Of a stretch of DNA of 36,680 nt, positions 15,800 to 24,297 are shown in pieces; positions within the stretch are counted from its first letter, which is position 1; each line of letters starts with the position of its first letter. This DNA comes from Pseudomonadota bacterium (GTDB taxonomy: Bacteria > Myxococcota_A > UBA9160 > PR03), in contig QEVM01000026.1 of NCBI GenBank assembly GCA_003576805.1, forward strand, positions 1 to 36,680, in the 5' to 3' direction. The notes under the pieces are model-generated. The model had not been told where the DNA came from. It saw only the letters and a list, made by a program, of their open reading frames with translations, and searched no databases. The position numbers were made by a program, and so were the translations under genes.

Positions 15800-16404
15800 C
15801 ACGCCGCTCCCTTCTCCGCGCGCTCGCGGGCAAGATACTCCTGGATCGACGCCACGCCCTGCGCCTTCGCCTCGAGCAGGCTCTCGAGATGCTCGCGCGT
15901 GTTGACGAGGCCCTGCGCGCGCACGACGCCGTCCGCGTCGATCAGCACCGCCCACGGCAGCTTGCCGACGCGGTACGAGAGACCGAGCGGCGTCGAGAGC
16001 AGATACGGCAGCGCGATGCCTTCGCGCGCCGCGAAGGCTTCGTGCTCCTGGCGCGCGCCGTCGCTCGCCAGCACGACGCGCAGCGACGCCCCGCGCGCGA
16101 GCGCGGCGAGCACCGGCAGCAGCGCCTTGCACACCGGGCAGCTCGGCGAGAGGAAGAAGAGCAGCGTGTCGCGGCCGTCCGCAACGGGCGCGCCGACCAC
16201 GTGCGCCGCGCCGGCGAGGTCGTCCGCCTCGACGACCGGCGCCGGCTCGCCGACGCGCGGGCCGGTCTGGATCGCGAGCGCGCCGGCGGGCCGCACGCGC
16301 TCGTGCAGCACGCCGATCTGGCGCACCAGCGCGACCACCACGGCGCCGAGCGCGAGCACTGCGATCCACAGCAGCACGTTCGAGACGAGCAGCGCCTCGG
16401 TCAC
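15799..16404 (-). CDS. mauD: MauD-like thioredoxin-fold maturation protein
   Basis: This is a 201-residue protein with an N-terminal membrane anchor (ALLVSNVLLWIAVLALGAVVVALV, about residues 4-27) and a periplasmic thioredoxin fold. The redox motif is CPVC in FLSPSCPVCKALLPVLAAL, and the cis-proline region is LPWAVLIDADGVV. MauD is needed for stable small subunit, presumably by forming or sorting its six disulfides. The GTG start (16404) overlaps the mauE stop as GTGA, and its own stop overlaps mauA by one base, so mauE, mauD and mauA are translationally coupled. The disulfide role is known for the family, not shown here. Confidence 0.87.
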   Translation of the reverse strand: MTEALLVSNVLLWIAVLALGAVVVALVRQIGVLHERVRPAGALAIQTGPRVGEPAPVVEADDLAGAAHVVGAPVADGRDTLLFFLSPSCPVCKALLPVLAALARGASLRVVLASDGARQEHEAFAAREGIALPYLLSTPLGLSYRVGKLPWAVLIDADGVVRAQGLVNTREHLESLLEAKAQGVASIQEYLARERAEKGAA

Positions 16405-16949
16405 ACGTCCTCCTGCATGCGCGCGAGCGCTGCCGCGTGCGCGAGCAGCCCGTGCACGGCGGTCCAAATGAGCGCGAGCGCCGCGACGCCGCCGGCGATC
16501 GTGAGCGCGTCGACGAGACCGAGCGCGCGCTGCGCCACGCCGGCGAGACAGGCGAGCGCCATCGCGACGAGGATCGCGTTGCGCGCGAGCAGCCAGCCGG
16601 AGAGCGGCACGTGCGCGGCGGGCCCGCCGCAGCCGCAGTCGATCTCGCGCCGACCGCGCGCGAGGTTGATCGCGATCGCGGCGGCGTAGAGCGCGAACAG
16701 CGCGGCCGCGAGCGCGAGCGCGCCGGGCCGCAGGCCGAAGCGCGCCGGCGCCAGCAGCGCGGCGCCGAGCGCGCCTTCGAGCGCCGCGAAGAGCGCCGCC
16801 GCGACGCCCGCGAGCCTGGCCGGCAGCAGCTCGTAGCCCTCCACCGCCGCGCGGAAGAGCGCGAAGTCGCGCGCCTTCTGCACGGCGCCGCTGGCCAGCA
16901 GCAGCGCGAGCGATCCGCGCAGCACGTGCTCGAGGGCGGGGTCCAGCAC
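16401..16949 (-). CDS. mauE: MauE-like membrane protein for amine dehydrogenase maturation
   Basis: This is a 182-residue inner-membrane protein with about four to five helices (for example LRGSLALLLASGAVQK, LAGVAAALFAALEGALGAALL, ALALAAALFALYAAAIAINLARG, ALTIAGGVAALALIWTAVHGLL). The motif REIDCGCGG after helix 3 is the conserved Cys-containing segment of MauE/DoxX-like proteins and probably exchanges disulfides with MauD. The GTG start at 16949 lies 9 bases after the large-subunit stop with only a weak ribosome binding site, and the stop is coupled to mauD. MauE is required for small-subunit accumulation in other methylotrophs. Confidence 0.85.
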   Translation of the reverse strand: MLDPALEHVLRGSLALLLASGAVQKARDFALFRAAVEGYELLPARLAGVAAALFAALEGALGAALLAPARFGLRPGALALAAALFALYAAAIAINLARGRREIDCGCGGPAAHVPLSGWLLARNAILVAMALACLAGVAQRALGLVDALTIAGGVAALALIWTAVHGLLAHAAALARMQEDV

Positions 16950-16957
16950 GGCGGCGC

Positions 16958-18178
16958 CTACGGGAGCTGGAGCAGCGACAGCGCGATCCCGATCTCCCGC
17001 ACGTCGCGCAGGTGCGCGCCGCTGCGGGCGTCGTAGACAGCGAGCGTGCTCGGGAAGCCGGAGGCGGCGAAGAGCAGCGGCGCGTCGTCCTGGGTCACCG
17101 CGATGCGCTCCATGCCGTCGTTGGGCAGCGCGCGCTGGAGCAGCCAGTCGAGCGCGCCGCCCGGCTCGATCTTCGCCTGCTCGGCGACGAACGCGGCGGC
17201 GGGTCCGCGCAGCGCGATGCGCTGCACGCGCTCGCGCGTGGCGACGTCGAACACCCAGACCTCCGTGCCCGGCGCCTTGTGCGCGCCCTGCTCCGCCTGG
17301 TTCATCAGCGCGTAGAGCCGGCCGCTCGGCGCGTGCAGCGCGAGGTTCTGCATGCCGCCCGTGCGCCAGCCGGCGTCCGCGTCGGCGACGAGGCGCCACG
17401 TCTCGCCGAAGCGGACGGCGTCGCCGGAGACGTCCACCGGGTGCACGACGCCCGCGAACGACACGAACAGCCACTCGCCGCCGCGCCGCACGGGCTTGTC
17501 CATCACCGGGTCGGCCTGCGCGTCGAAGAAGCGCGCGGTGCGGACCTTCGACGCCTCCGCGCCGCGCTCGTCGAGCGTGACGACGAGCGCCGTGCCGTCC
17601 CCGCACAGCGACAGGAAGCGGCGCGGCCCGGCGGCGTAGACGAGCGCGCAGCCGGGCGTGTCGATCTCGCCGGCGAAGCGGCGCTCCGCGACGTCGACGA
17701 TGCTGAGCGAGGTCGCGGGATTCATGTTCGCGACGGCGGCGAAGCGGCCGTCGTCGGAGAGCGCGGAGCCGCCGACCCACGACGTGTGCTCGCCGCGCTT
17801 GGGCGGGATCTCGACCTCGGCGACGGGCTGGAGCGTCACGGCGTCGCGCACGCTCACGAGATCGGTGCGCGCGCCGCGCGTGCCGCGCGCGTAGTGCGTC
17901 TCGGCGAGATAGATCTCGCGGCCGTCGGGCGAACGCAGCGGCGCGATGATGCCGACGCCGCCCGGGATCTGGCCGAGGAACGCGCCGGTGCCGCCGTCCA
18001 CGATCGCGGCGCGTCGCAGCAGGATGTCGCCGACCCAGAGCCAGTGCGGTCCGGGCTGCGCCGGCAACGTCTCGACCTGCCCGAGCGAGTCGGCTGCCCG
18101 ACTCGCGAGCGGCAGCAGCGCCGCGGCGGCGAGCGCCGTCGCGAGCAGTCGCCTCGGGAACGCGCCGGCCTTGCGCAT
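16958..18178 (-). CDS. mauB: Amine dehydrogenase large subunit
   Basis: This is a 406-residue precursor. A Sec-type signal (RKAGAFPRRLLATALAAAALLPLASRAAD) precedes a seven-bladed beta-propeller. Characteristic amine-dehydrogenase heavy-chain stretches include HWLWVGDILLRRAAIVDGGTG, IAPLRSPDGREIYLAETHYARGTRGARTD, PPKRGEHTSWVGGSALSDDGRF and the C-terminal LFAASGFPSTLAVYDARSG. It forms the alpha subunit of the alpha2-beta2 TTQ enzyme in the periplasm and shapes the substrate channel. It heads the operon mauB-E-D-A-cytochrome. It is divergent from the HAMP-only gene with 91 bases between starts; no clear promoter or ribosome binding site could be assigned. AauB (aralkylamine dehydrogenase) is an equally possible label. 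Confidence 0.9.
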   Translation of the reverse strand: MRKAGAFPRRLLATALAAAALLPLASRAADSLGQVETLPAQPGPHWLWVGDILLRRAAIVDGGTGAFLGQIPGGVGIIAPLRSPDGREIYLAETHYARGTRGARTDLVSVRDAVTLQPVAEVEIPPKRGEHTSWVGGSALSDDGRFAAVANMNPATSLSIVDVAERRFAGEIDTPGCALVYAAGPRRFLSLCGDGTALVVTLDERGAEASKVRTARFFDAQADPVMDKPVRRGGEWLFVSFAGVVHPVDVSGDAVRFGETWRLVADADAGWRTGGMQNLALHAPSGRLYALMNQAEQGAHKAPGTEVWVFDVATRERVQRIALRGPAAAFVAEQAKIEPGGALDWLLQRALPNDGMERIAVTQDDAPLLFAASGFPSTLAVYDARSGAHLRDVREIGIALSLLQLP

Positions 18179-18269
18179 GCGCCCACGCTATCAGCGAAAT
18201 CCCGGCGCCGGAAGGGTCGCGCGGGAGTAACATGCGACGCATCCGAACTGCTTCGCGGAGGCTCCCATC

Positions 18270-18947
18270 ATGGTCCGACTCGCATCGGAGGCGCCGAGCG
18301 TCGAGCGGCGGCTCCTGCTGCTGCTCGCCTTCATCGGGGCGATCGCCGTCGCGGGCGTGCTGATGATCGTCCCGTACCGGCTCTACGCGCGCGACGTGCG
18401 GCTCGCGGAGCAGAACGCGCACCGCATCGGGAGCCTGCTGCACGTGGCGCTCGCGAACGACCTCGCGCACAAGACCGATCCCCGCGAGATGGCGGACCTC
18501 GTGAACCGCTTCCAGGGCATCGCGGACATGAAGATCTCGCTGCGCCAGCTCCTGCCCGGCGAGACGTCGCCCGGCGATCCCAGCGGCGCGGGCAGCAGCA
18601 CGCGCGACGGCACCGACCTCACCTACACCGCGCCGCCGATCCTCGACCGCGACGGCCACACCTGGGTCGCGGCGATGAAGTTCGACCTCGCGCCGATGAA
18701 GCGCGAGTCGATCCGGCTGATCGTGGATCTCACGCTCGCGGTGCTGATCGGCTCCGCGCTGTTCTCCCTCGCGGTCTTCGTGCTCGTGCGCAACTCGATC
18801 GTGCAGCCGCTGCGCGAGGTGACCAAGCAGGTGGACCGCTTCGCGCAGGGCGCGACGCTCGACCGCATGCCGCAGTTCGAGAGCCGCGAGATGACGTCGC
18901 TGCTCGAGGCGCTCGACCGCGCGCGCCAGGCGAAGGCGGGCGCGTAG
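18270..18947 (+). CDS. Membrane HAMP-domain protein without an output domain
   Basis: This is a 225-residue protein with a GGAGG ribosome binding site. Helix 1 is at about residues 15-37 (LLLLLAFIGAIAVAGVLMIV). A periplasmic region at about 38-148 includes LAEQNAHRIGSLLHVALANDLAHKTD and a Gly/Ser-rich loop. Helix 2 is at about 150-172 (LIVDLTLAVLIGSALFSLAVFVLV), followed by a HAMP domain to the end (NSIVQPLREVTKQVDRFAQG, then MPQFESREMTSLLEALDRAR). No kinase, cyclase or chemotaxis domain follows the HAMP. It sits between the mau operon (divergent) and nosY (convergent, 10-base gap). It may be a truncated sensor, or one that signals through a separately encoded partner. Its ligand is unknown. 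Confidence 0.8.
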   Translation: MVRLASEAPSVERRLLLLLAFIGAIAVAGVLMIVPYRLYARDVRLAEQNAHRIGSLLHVALANDLAHKTDPREMADLVNRFQGIADMKISLRQLLPGETSPGDPSGAGSSTRDGTDLTYTAPPILDRDGHTWVAAMKFDLAPMKRESIRLIVDLTLAVLIGSALFSLAVFVLVRNSIVQPLREVTKQVDRFAQGATLDRMPQFESREMTSLLEALDRARQAKAGA

Positions 18948-18957
18948 CCGGAGCGGC

Positions 18958-19860
18958 CTACGGCAGGTCGCCGCGCCGGAAGCGCCACCAGCCGAAGGCG
19001 GCGACGGCGGCGCCGAGCCCCGTCGGGTACGCGATGGCGTAGACGAGATATCCCGTCTTGCCGAAGGCGTCGAAGAGCACGAACGCCGCGGGCCCGAGCA
19101 GCACCAGGTCGGGATCGAAGAGCATCAGCGCCGCCGTGCGGAACACCTGCAGCGGATTGGCGAGCGCGATCCCGACCACCGTCTCCGCCGGCACGTGCTC
19201 CTGGATCAGCACGCCGAGCAGGATCAGGTCGAGGAACAGGATCAGCACGAGCCAGAGCGCGAACGCGGCGCCCTGCGCGACGTCCACCGAGCGCGCCACC
19301 GCCGAGATCCCCATCGCGAGGCCGAGGAAGCACGCAGAGAGCGCCGCGAGCAGCGCGGCGTACAGGCCGAACATCGCCCACGGCACCTCGATCTGCTGGA
19401 ACGCCGCCCACGCCGCGGCGGCGCCCATCGCGAACAGCGCCGGCAGGTACACGACCGCGAAGCGCCCGAGCATGCGGCCCCAGAACCAGGCGCCCAGGCC
19501 GACGGGGAGCGAGAGCAGGTACTCGAAGACGCCCGCCTCGCGGTCGCCCGCGACCGAGCGCACGGTCGTCACCAGCACGAAGATCGGCAGGATCGCCATG
19601 CAGAGCTGGATGTAGGTGACGAGCAGGCGCGAGAGGCCCATGAAGCCGAGGATGCGCGACTCGGTGAGGCCGAACACGAAGAGCAGCGCGACGATGCCGC
19701 CGAAGAGCAGCGCGTAGACGCTGAACCAGCGCGCGCGCAGCGACTCGCCGATGTCGAGCCGCGCGACCATCCAGAGCTGGCGCAGCGCGCCGTGCCGGCG
19801 CGGCGCCTCGGCGGCCGCCGCGCCGGCGGCGAGCCGCGATTCGAGCGCGTCATCGACCAT
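18958..19860 (-). CDS. nosY: NosY ABC transporter permease
   Basis: This is a 300-residue membrane protein with six hydrophobic helices, including WFSVYALLFGGIVALLFVFG, LLVTYIQLCMAILPIFVLVTTVRSVAGDREAGVFEYLLSLPVG (the permease coupling motif region), and ALWLVLILFLDLILLGVLI. NosY forms the transmembrane part of the NosDFY complex that supplies copper or sulfur for the CuZ centre of NosZ. The ATG start at 19860 overlaps the nosL stop by 11 bases. It is the last nos gene, after nosL; in many clusters nosY precedes nosL. Confidence 0.9.
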   Translation of the reverse strand: MVDDALESRLAAGAAAAEAPRRHGALRQLWMVARLDIGESLRARWFSVYALLFGGIVALLFVFGLTESRILGFMGLSRLLVTYIQLCMAILPIFVLVTTVRSVAGDREAGVFEYLLSLPVGLGAWFWGRMLGRFAVVYLPALFAMGAAAAWAAFQQIEVPWAMFGLYAALLAALSACFLGLAMGISAVARSVDVAQGAAFALWLVLILFLDLILLGVLIQEHVPAETVVGIALANPLQVFRTAALMLFDPDLVLLGPAAFVLFDAFGKTGYLVYAIAYPTGLGAAVAAFGWWRFRRGDLP

Positions 19861-20308
19861 GCGCGTCGCGCTCCCGCTGGTGTTCGAGGATCGCGCGGCG
19901 CGCGGCGTCGAAGTCCGCCGTATCCGGCCCCGCGCGCGCGACCGCCGCCCAGCCGTACGCCATCGGCGTGCGCTGGTCGCTGCGGAAGTGCGCGCGCCGC
20001 GCGTCGAGCCACGACTCGCGCTGCGCATCCGACGACTGCGAGTCCATCGCCCAGATCTCCTGCGCGGCCTCGAGGCCGCCGTGCGCCTCGAGCCACAGCA
20101 CCGCGCAGCCGAAGTCGTCGAAGCGCGCGACGTCGCGCGGGCCGGTGCGGATCTGCGCGGCGTAACGCGGATCGCTGATCGCCATCGCGCACTGATCGCA
20201 GGCGTGACGGCCGAAGACGACGCGCGCCGGGCCGCTCGTCGGCTCCGAGCACGCGAGCGCGCCGAGCAGCGCGGCGATCGCGGCGGCGAGAAGGTGCGCG
20301 CGCTTCAC
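19850..20308 (-). CDS. nosL: NosL copper-binding lipoprotein
   Basis: This is a 152-residue lipoprotein. The signal ends in a lipobox with Cys20 (LLGALACSEP), a substrate for LspA. The mature part starts with the copper-site motif HACDQCAMAISDPRYAAQI (Cys37, Cys40, Met42), followed by FDDFGCAVLWLEAHGG and, near the C-terminus, TPMAYGWAAVA. NosL is a Cu(I) chaperone that hands copper to NosD/apo-NosZ. The GTG start at 20308 overlaps the nosF stop as GTGA. Confidence 0.92.
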   Translation of the reverse strand: MKRAHLLAAAIAALLGALACSEPTSGPARVVFGRHACDQCAMAISDPRYAAQIRTGPRDVARFDDFGCAVLWLEAHGGLEAAQEIWAMDSQSSDAQRESWLDARRAHFRSDQRTPMAYGWAAVARAGPDTADFDAARRAILEHQRERDAHGR

Positions 20309-21162
20309 GAGCGGCGCTCCTCTTCGAGCGCGAGCACCCGGAGCTGCCCCGCGTAGCGCGCGATCGCGCCGAGGAAGCGCAGCCGGTCGGGCCCCGCGAT
20401 CGCGCCCTCGAAGACGCGGCCGTCGCCGCTCGCCGCGAAGCCCCAGCTCGCGAGCGCGCCGGCCGCCGCGGGCGACGGCTGCACCAGCTCGACGCGGCAG
20501 CGCAGCACGGCGTCGAGCGCGGCCGTACCGGCGACGCGGTCGTCGAGCACGACCTTGCCGCGATCGAGCTCGATCACGCGCGAGACGAGCTGCGCCACCT
20601 CGTCGATGCGATGGCTCGAGATCAGCATCGTCGCGTGCGGCCGCTCGGCGAGCAGCGCGAAGAAGGCGCGGCGCGCCTGCGGATCGAGGTTCGCGGCGGG
20701 CTCGTCGAGCACGAGCAGGTCGCAGGCGCGCCCGAGCGCGATCGCGATCAAGAGCTTCTGCTTCTGGCCGCCCGAGAGCTTGCCGAACGGGCGCTTCCAC
20801 AGCGCGCGCGCGTCGAGCCCGAGCCGCGTCGCGACGGCCTCCATCGGACCGGTGCGCTCGCCGCACACCGCCGCCGCGAACGCGAGCAGCCCGCCGACCG
20901 GCATGCGCAGCGGCGGCGGGAGCTGCGGCACGAAGCCGGTGCGGCGCAGCACCTCCGTGCGCGCGCCGCGCGGCTCGCGGCCGCCGACCGCGAGCCGGCC
21001 TTCGTAGGTGTACTCGCCGAGCAGGCAGCGGATCAGCGTGGTCTTGCCGGCGCCGTTGGCGCCGACGAGCGCGACGCGCTCGCCGTCCTCGACGGCGAGG
21101 TCGAGCGCGTCGAGCACGCGCGTGCGCTGGAAGCTCTTGGTGAGCGCTTCGGCCCGGATCAT
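20305..21162 (-). CDS. nosF: NosF ABC transporter ATPase
   Basis: This is a 285-residue cytoplasmic ATPase. Walker A is GANGAGKT (34-41), the signature is LSGGQKQ (129-135), Walker B is LLVLDEP (149-155), and the switch His is in ISSHRIDEVA. It powers the NosDFY complex used for NosZ maturation. The ATG at 21162 has a GGAGAGG ribosome binding site and lies 8 bases after nosH. The C-terminal about 80 residues (VELVQPSPAAAGALASWGF and onward) form a small extra domain typical of NosF. It is coupled to nosL downstream. Confidence 0.95.
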   Translation of the reverse strand: MIRAEALTKSFQRTRVLDALDLAVEDGERVALVGANGAGKTTLIRCLLGEYTYEGRLAVGGREPRGARTEVLRRTGFVPQLPPPLRMPVGGLLAFAAAVCGERTGPMEAVATRLGLDARALWKRPFGKLSGGQKQKLLIAIALGRACDLLVLDEPAANLDPQARRAFFALLAERPHATMLISSHRIDEVAQLVSRVIELDRGKVVLDDRVAGTAALDAVLRCRVELVQPSPAAAGALASWGFAASGDGRVFEGAIAGPDRLRFLGAIARYAGQLRVLALEEERRS

Positions 21163-21170
21163 CGCCTCTC

Positions 21171-22136
21171 CTACAGCAGCCGCTTGACGCCCTTCAGCTC
21201 GTAGCGCAGCGCGCCGGTCGGGCAGACGTCGACGCACAGGCCGCAGCGCGTGCAGTCCGGCCCGACGTCGAGCTTGGTCTCCTCCGCGCGGCCCTTGATG
21301 GTGAGATCGAGCACGTGCGGCACCTCGCAGACCTTGCGGCACTCGCCCTCGTGGGCGCACGACTCCAGATCGTAGGTCACGCGGATCGGCGCCTTCGCGC
21401 CGAGCACGCCGTAGGTGAGCCCGATCGGGCAGACGTAGCGGCACCACGCGCGGCGCGCGTAGACCACCTCGAAAGCCAGCAGCAGCGCCACCCAGAGCAG
21501 CGCCAGGCTCGCGCCGTAGACGACGGCGCGCGAGAGCACGCCGATCGGGTTCAGCGCGAGGAAGAGCGTGTGCCCCGTCAGCAGGGCGAGCGCCGCGAAG
21601 CCGATCCAGAACGCGACGCGCACGCCGCGGTGCAGCGGGTGGTCGCGCACCCAGCCGCGCTTCGCGAGCGCGAGGTGCAGCATCTCCGCCCACTCGGCGA
21701 CGAGGTGGTACGGGCACACCCAAGCGCAGAAGCTGCGCCCGCCGACGAAAGCCCACACCAGCGTCACGGTCACCGCGCCGATCACGAGGTTCACCGCGAC
21801 GTGTCGCTGCGCGAGCATGACGAGGAAGCTCGAGTAGACGTCGGCGAGGTGGAAGCCGAGCAGCCGCGAGGCCGTCAGCGATCCCTCGAGGATCTGGATG
21901 TCGACCCAGTACGAGAGGGTGAAGAGCAGGTTGATGCCGATCAGCGCGGCCCAGCGCCGGTTGCGCCACGTGTGGTTGGCGGCGGCCTCGTCGATCTCCG
22001 CCTGCAGCTCGTGCTTCTTCATGCCCTTGCCGCGCTTGGCGGCGTGCATGGCCGCCGCCTCGGGCGACGGCGCCCGCTTCTCGGGCGCGCGGCCGAGCAC
22101 GATGGCGAGCTGGTCGAGCAGGCGCGGCATCCCCAT
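21171..22136 (-). CDS. nosH: NosH-like membrane iron-sulfur protein (NapH family)
   Basis: This is a 321-residue inner-membrane protein. A cytoplasmic N-terminus of about 60 residues precedes four to five helices. The two CxxxCP motifs of the NapH/NosR family are at 137-142 (CAWVCP) and 232-237 (CRYVCP). The C-terminal domain carries Cys-rich motifs for [4Fe-4S] clusters: CAHEGECRKVC at 260-270 and CTRCGLCVDVCP at 295-306. With NosG it is thought to form a quinol dehydrogenase-type path that delivers electrons to periplasmic cytochromes for NosZ in clade II systems lacking NosR. The ATG overlaps the nosG stop by one base. Confidence 0.9.
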   Translation of the reverse strand: MGMPRLLDQLAIVLGRAPEKRAPSPEAAAMHAAKRGKGMKKHELQAEIDEAAANHTWRNRRWAALIGINLLFTLSYWVDIQILEGSLTASRLLGFHLADVYSSFLVMLAQRHVAVNLVIGAVTVTLVWAFVGGRSFCAWVCPYHLVAEWAEMLHLALAKRGWVRDHPLHRGVRVAFWIGFAALALLTGHTLFLALNPIGVLSRAVVYGASLALLWVALLLAFEVVYARRAWCRYVCPIGLTYGVLGAKAPIRVTYDLESCAHEGECRKVCEVPHVLDLTIKGRAEETKLDVGPDCTRCGLCVDVCPTGALRYELKGVKRLL

Positions 22137-23008
22137 CACGACGACTCCTCGCCGTGCTCGCCGCGCTCGCCGCGGCCGCCGCGGTGCTTGCGGTGCCGGC
22201 CGCCCGCGAAGACGGCGCGCGCGTCCACCACGATCGCGGCCGGCTCGGCGGGGCAGATCATCTGGCACACGCCGCAGCCGGTGCAGCCGCGGTGCACCTC
22301 CGGCGTGAAGAGCCCCGGCGCGCCGCCGTCCTCGGGCGGAAGCGGCACGAGCCGCAGCGCGCTCTCGCCGATCGGACACTCGAGCACGCACAGATCGCAG
22401 ACGGCGCGGTCGTAGCCGTGCGTCGCGACGGGCATCGGCGTCCAGCGGTCGACGTCCTCGTAGCGCAGCAGTCCCGGGAAGTCGGGGCCGCGCGCGGTGC
22501 CGCGCAGCGGCTCGCCGCGGCGCGCGAGGCACGCCTCCGGCCGCGCCAGCCGCGCGACGCCCATGCGCACCTCTTCCTTCATCTTGAGCTCGTGCGAGAG
22601 CGCGCCGGTCGGACAGGCGAGGATGCACGAGAGCGCGTCGCACGAGAAGTCGCACGCCTGGCTGCGCGCGTCGACGTAGGGCACGCCGACGCCGAGGCCT
22701 TCGTCCGCGTCGGCGAGCACGATCGCCTGCACGGGACACACCTGCACGCACTGGCCGCACTTGATGCACGCGGCGAGGAAGCGCTCCTCGTCGAGCGCGC
22801 CGGGCGGGCGCAGGCGGTCGCGCAGCCGGCGCACGATCGGGATCGCGGCGAGCGGCTGCAGCGCGAACAGCACCGCCGCGGCGAGCGCTCCGCGCAGAAT
22901 CGTGCGCCGCTGCTCCTGCTGCCGCGAGAGGCGCGGCCGCGTGGGCCGGGTCCGCTTCGCGGGCTCCGCGGCGGGCGCCTCCGGCTCCGGCTGCTGCGCG
23001 TCGCTCAT
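22136..23008 (-). CDS. nosG: NosG-like periplasmic ferredoxin (NapG family)
   Basis: This is a 290-residue protein. A long basic and proline-rich N-terminus leads into a possible twin-arginine leader (EQRRTILRGALAAAVLFALQPLAAIP, residues 32-57), as in NapG. Four cluster motifs follow: CIKCGQCVQVCP (81-92), CDFSCDALSCILACP, CDLCVLECP and CTGCGVCQMICP, enough for four [4Fe-4S] clusters. It pairs with NosH in electron transfer to NosZ. A basic, Gly/His-rich tail (GGRHRKHRGGRGERGEHGEESS) is unusual. The ATG overlaps the nosD stop (ATGA), and its stop overlaps the nosH ATG. Confidence 0.9.
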   Translation of the reverse strand: MSDAQQPEPEAPAAEPAKRTRPTRPRLSRQQEQRRTILRGALAAAVLFALQPLAAIPIVRRLRDRLRPPGALDEERFLAACIKCGQCVQVCPVQAIVLADADEGLGVGVPYVDARSQACDFSCDALSCILACPTGALSHELKMKEEVRMGVARLARPEACLARRGEPLRGTARGPDFPGLLRYEDVDRWTPMPVATHGYDRAVCDLCVLECPIGESALRLVPLPPEDGGAPGLFTPEVHRGCTGCGVCQMICPAEPAAIVVDARAVFAGGRHRKHRGGRGERGEHGEESS

Positions 23009-24297
23009 GACCGATCTCCCGCCGCGCGCGGCGCGCGCGCCTCGAAGCGCGGCGCGTCGAAGCGCGGTGCGTCGTCGCGCAGGATCACGGTGGGCGACGA
23101 GAAGGGCGCGAGCCGGTCCAGGAAGTCGATCACCTCGAGCAGCGGCGAGGCGCGGAAGAAAGCGGCGGGCGGCGACTCCATCCAGATGCGATCGGCGTAC
23201 GAGCGCAGCTCGTACGGCGTGTCGCCGGTGCCGTCGCGGTCGCGGTCGAAGCCCTGGTAGTCGTCCCAGTGGTTGCCGGACCAGCGATTGCGCAGCGCGG
23301 CGCCGCCGCCGCGCACGGCCACCTGCGTGAAGTTGCCGAGGAACACGTTGTCCACGAACTCGTTTCCGTACCAGTCGTTGTGGAACAGCACGCCGACGCC
23401 GTTCCAGGCGAAGCGGTTGCGGGCGAAGCGGATCGTCGTGTCGGGCTCGTAGGGCGAGACGTCGAGCAGCACGCCGGTCGCGCAGTAGACGATGTCGTTG
23501 TCCTCGAGCACGATCGCGCTCGACTCCTTGAAGCCGATGCCGACGCCCGTCGCGCCCTGCGCGCCGAGGATGCGGTTGCGGCGCAGCTCGACGCCGTCGC
23601 TGTACATGAGGAAGACGCCGGTCATGTTGTGGCGGAGGTCGTTGTCCTCGACGCGGTTGTGGTGCGCGTACATGGTGTGGAGCGCGTAGCGGCCGCGCTC
23701 GATGCGGTTGCGCGCGATCAGGTTGTCGGCCGAGTACCAGACGACGACGTCGCGCGTGTCGCTGATCTCGTTGTCGGTGATCGAGTTGCGGAAGCTGTAC
23801 CAGAGCCGGATGGCGTCGCCGCGCAGCGCCGTCGAGCGCGACTTCGAGTGGATGCGGCTCTCGCGCACGACGTTGTCGTTCGCCTGCGCGAGATCGATCC
23901 CGAAGAGGCAGTCCTCGATCGAGACGTGCTCGACCACGTTGCCCGTCCCGGCGATCGCGATGCCGGCGTCGACGTCGTCGTGGTTCGAGCCCGAGCCGGT
24001 GATGGTGATGCCGCGCACGCGCGCGCCGGCCGTCTCGATCCGCAATACCGTGCCCCGGCCTTCTCCAGAGATCGTCGCCGCGCCCCCGCCGTCAAGGGTG
24101 ATCGGGCGGCGCAGCACGACCGGACCCGCCCAGCTTCCGGGCGGGATGCGCAGCTCGCCGCCCGCCGGCGTCGCGTCGACCAGGGGCTGGAGCGGTCGCA
24201 ACGCCGCGACCGGACCCTCCGCGACGTTCGCGATCCCCGCCGCCGCCAGCACGCAGGCGGCCGCGATCGCGAGGCCGCTGCGTGCCGCGGCGTTCAT
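23005..24297 (-). CDS. nosD: NosD periplasmic beta-helix copper maturation protein
   Basis: This is a 430-residue exported protein with a signal peptide (about residues 1-27) and a right-handed parallel beta-helix of CASH-type repeats. Typical segments are DAIRLWYSFRNSITDNEISDTRDVVVWYSADNLIARNRI, YALHTMYAHHNRVEDNDLRHNMTGVFLMYSDGVELRRNRI and VGVLFHNDWYGNEFVDNVF; these also match conserved NosD stretches such as MY....V and NHWDDYQGFD.D.DG.GD.PY. It is the periplasmic part of NosDFY and binds NosL to insert copper into NosZ. The ATG overlaps the upstream nosB-like stop (ATGA). A repeated C-terminal sequence (DAPRFDAPRFEARAPRA) is not part of the usual fold. Confidence 0.95.
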   Translation of the reverse strand: MNAAARSGLAIAAACVLAAAGIANVAEGPVAALRPLQPLVDATPAGGELRIPPGSWAGPVVLRRPITLDGGGAATISGEGRGTVLRIETAGARVRGITITGSGSNHDDVDAGIAIAGTGNVVEHVSIEDCLFGIDLAQANDNVVRESRIHSKSRSTALRGDAIRLWYSFRNSITDNEISDTRDVVVWYSADNLIARNRIERGRYALHTMYAHHNRVEDNDLRHNMTGVFLMYSDGVELRRNRILGAQGATGVGIGFKESSAIVLEDNDIVYCATGVLLDVSPYEPDTTIRFARNRFAWNGVGVLFHNDWYGNEFVDNVFLGNFTQVAVRGGGAALRNRWSGNHWDDYQGFDRDRDGTGDTPYELRSYADRIWMESPPAAFFRASPLLEVIDFLDRLAPFSSPTVILRDDAPRFDAPRFEARAPRAAGDRS

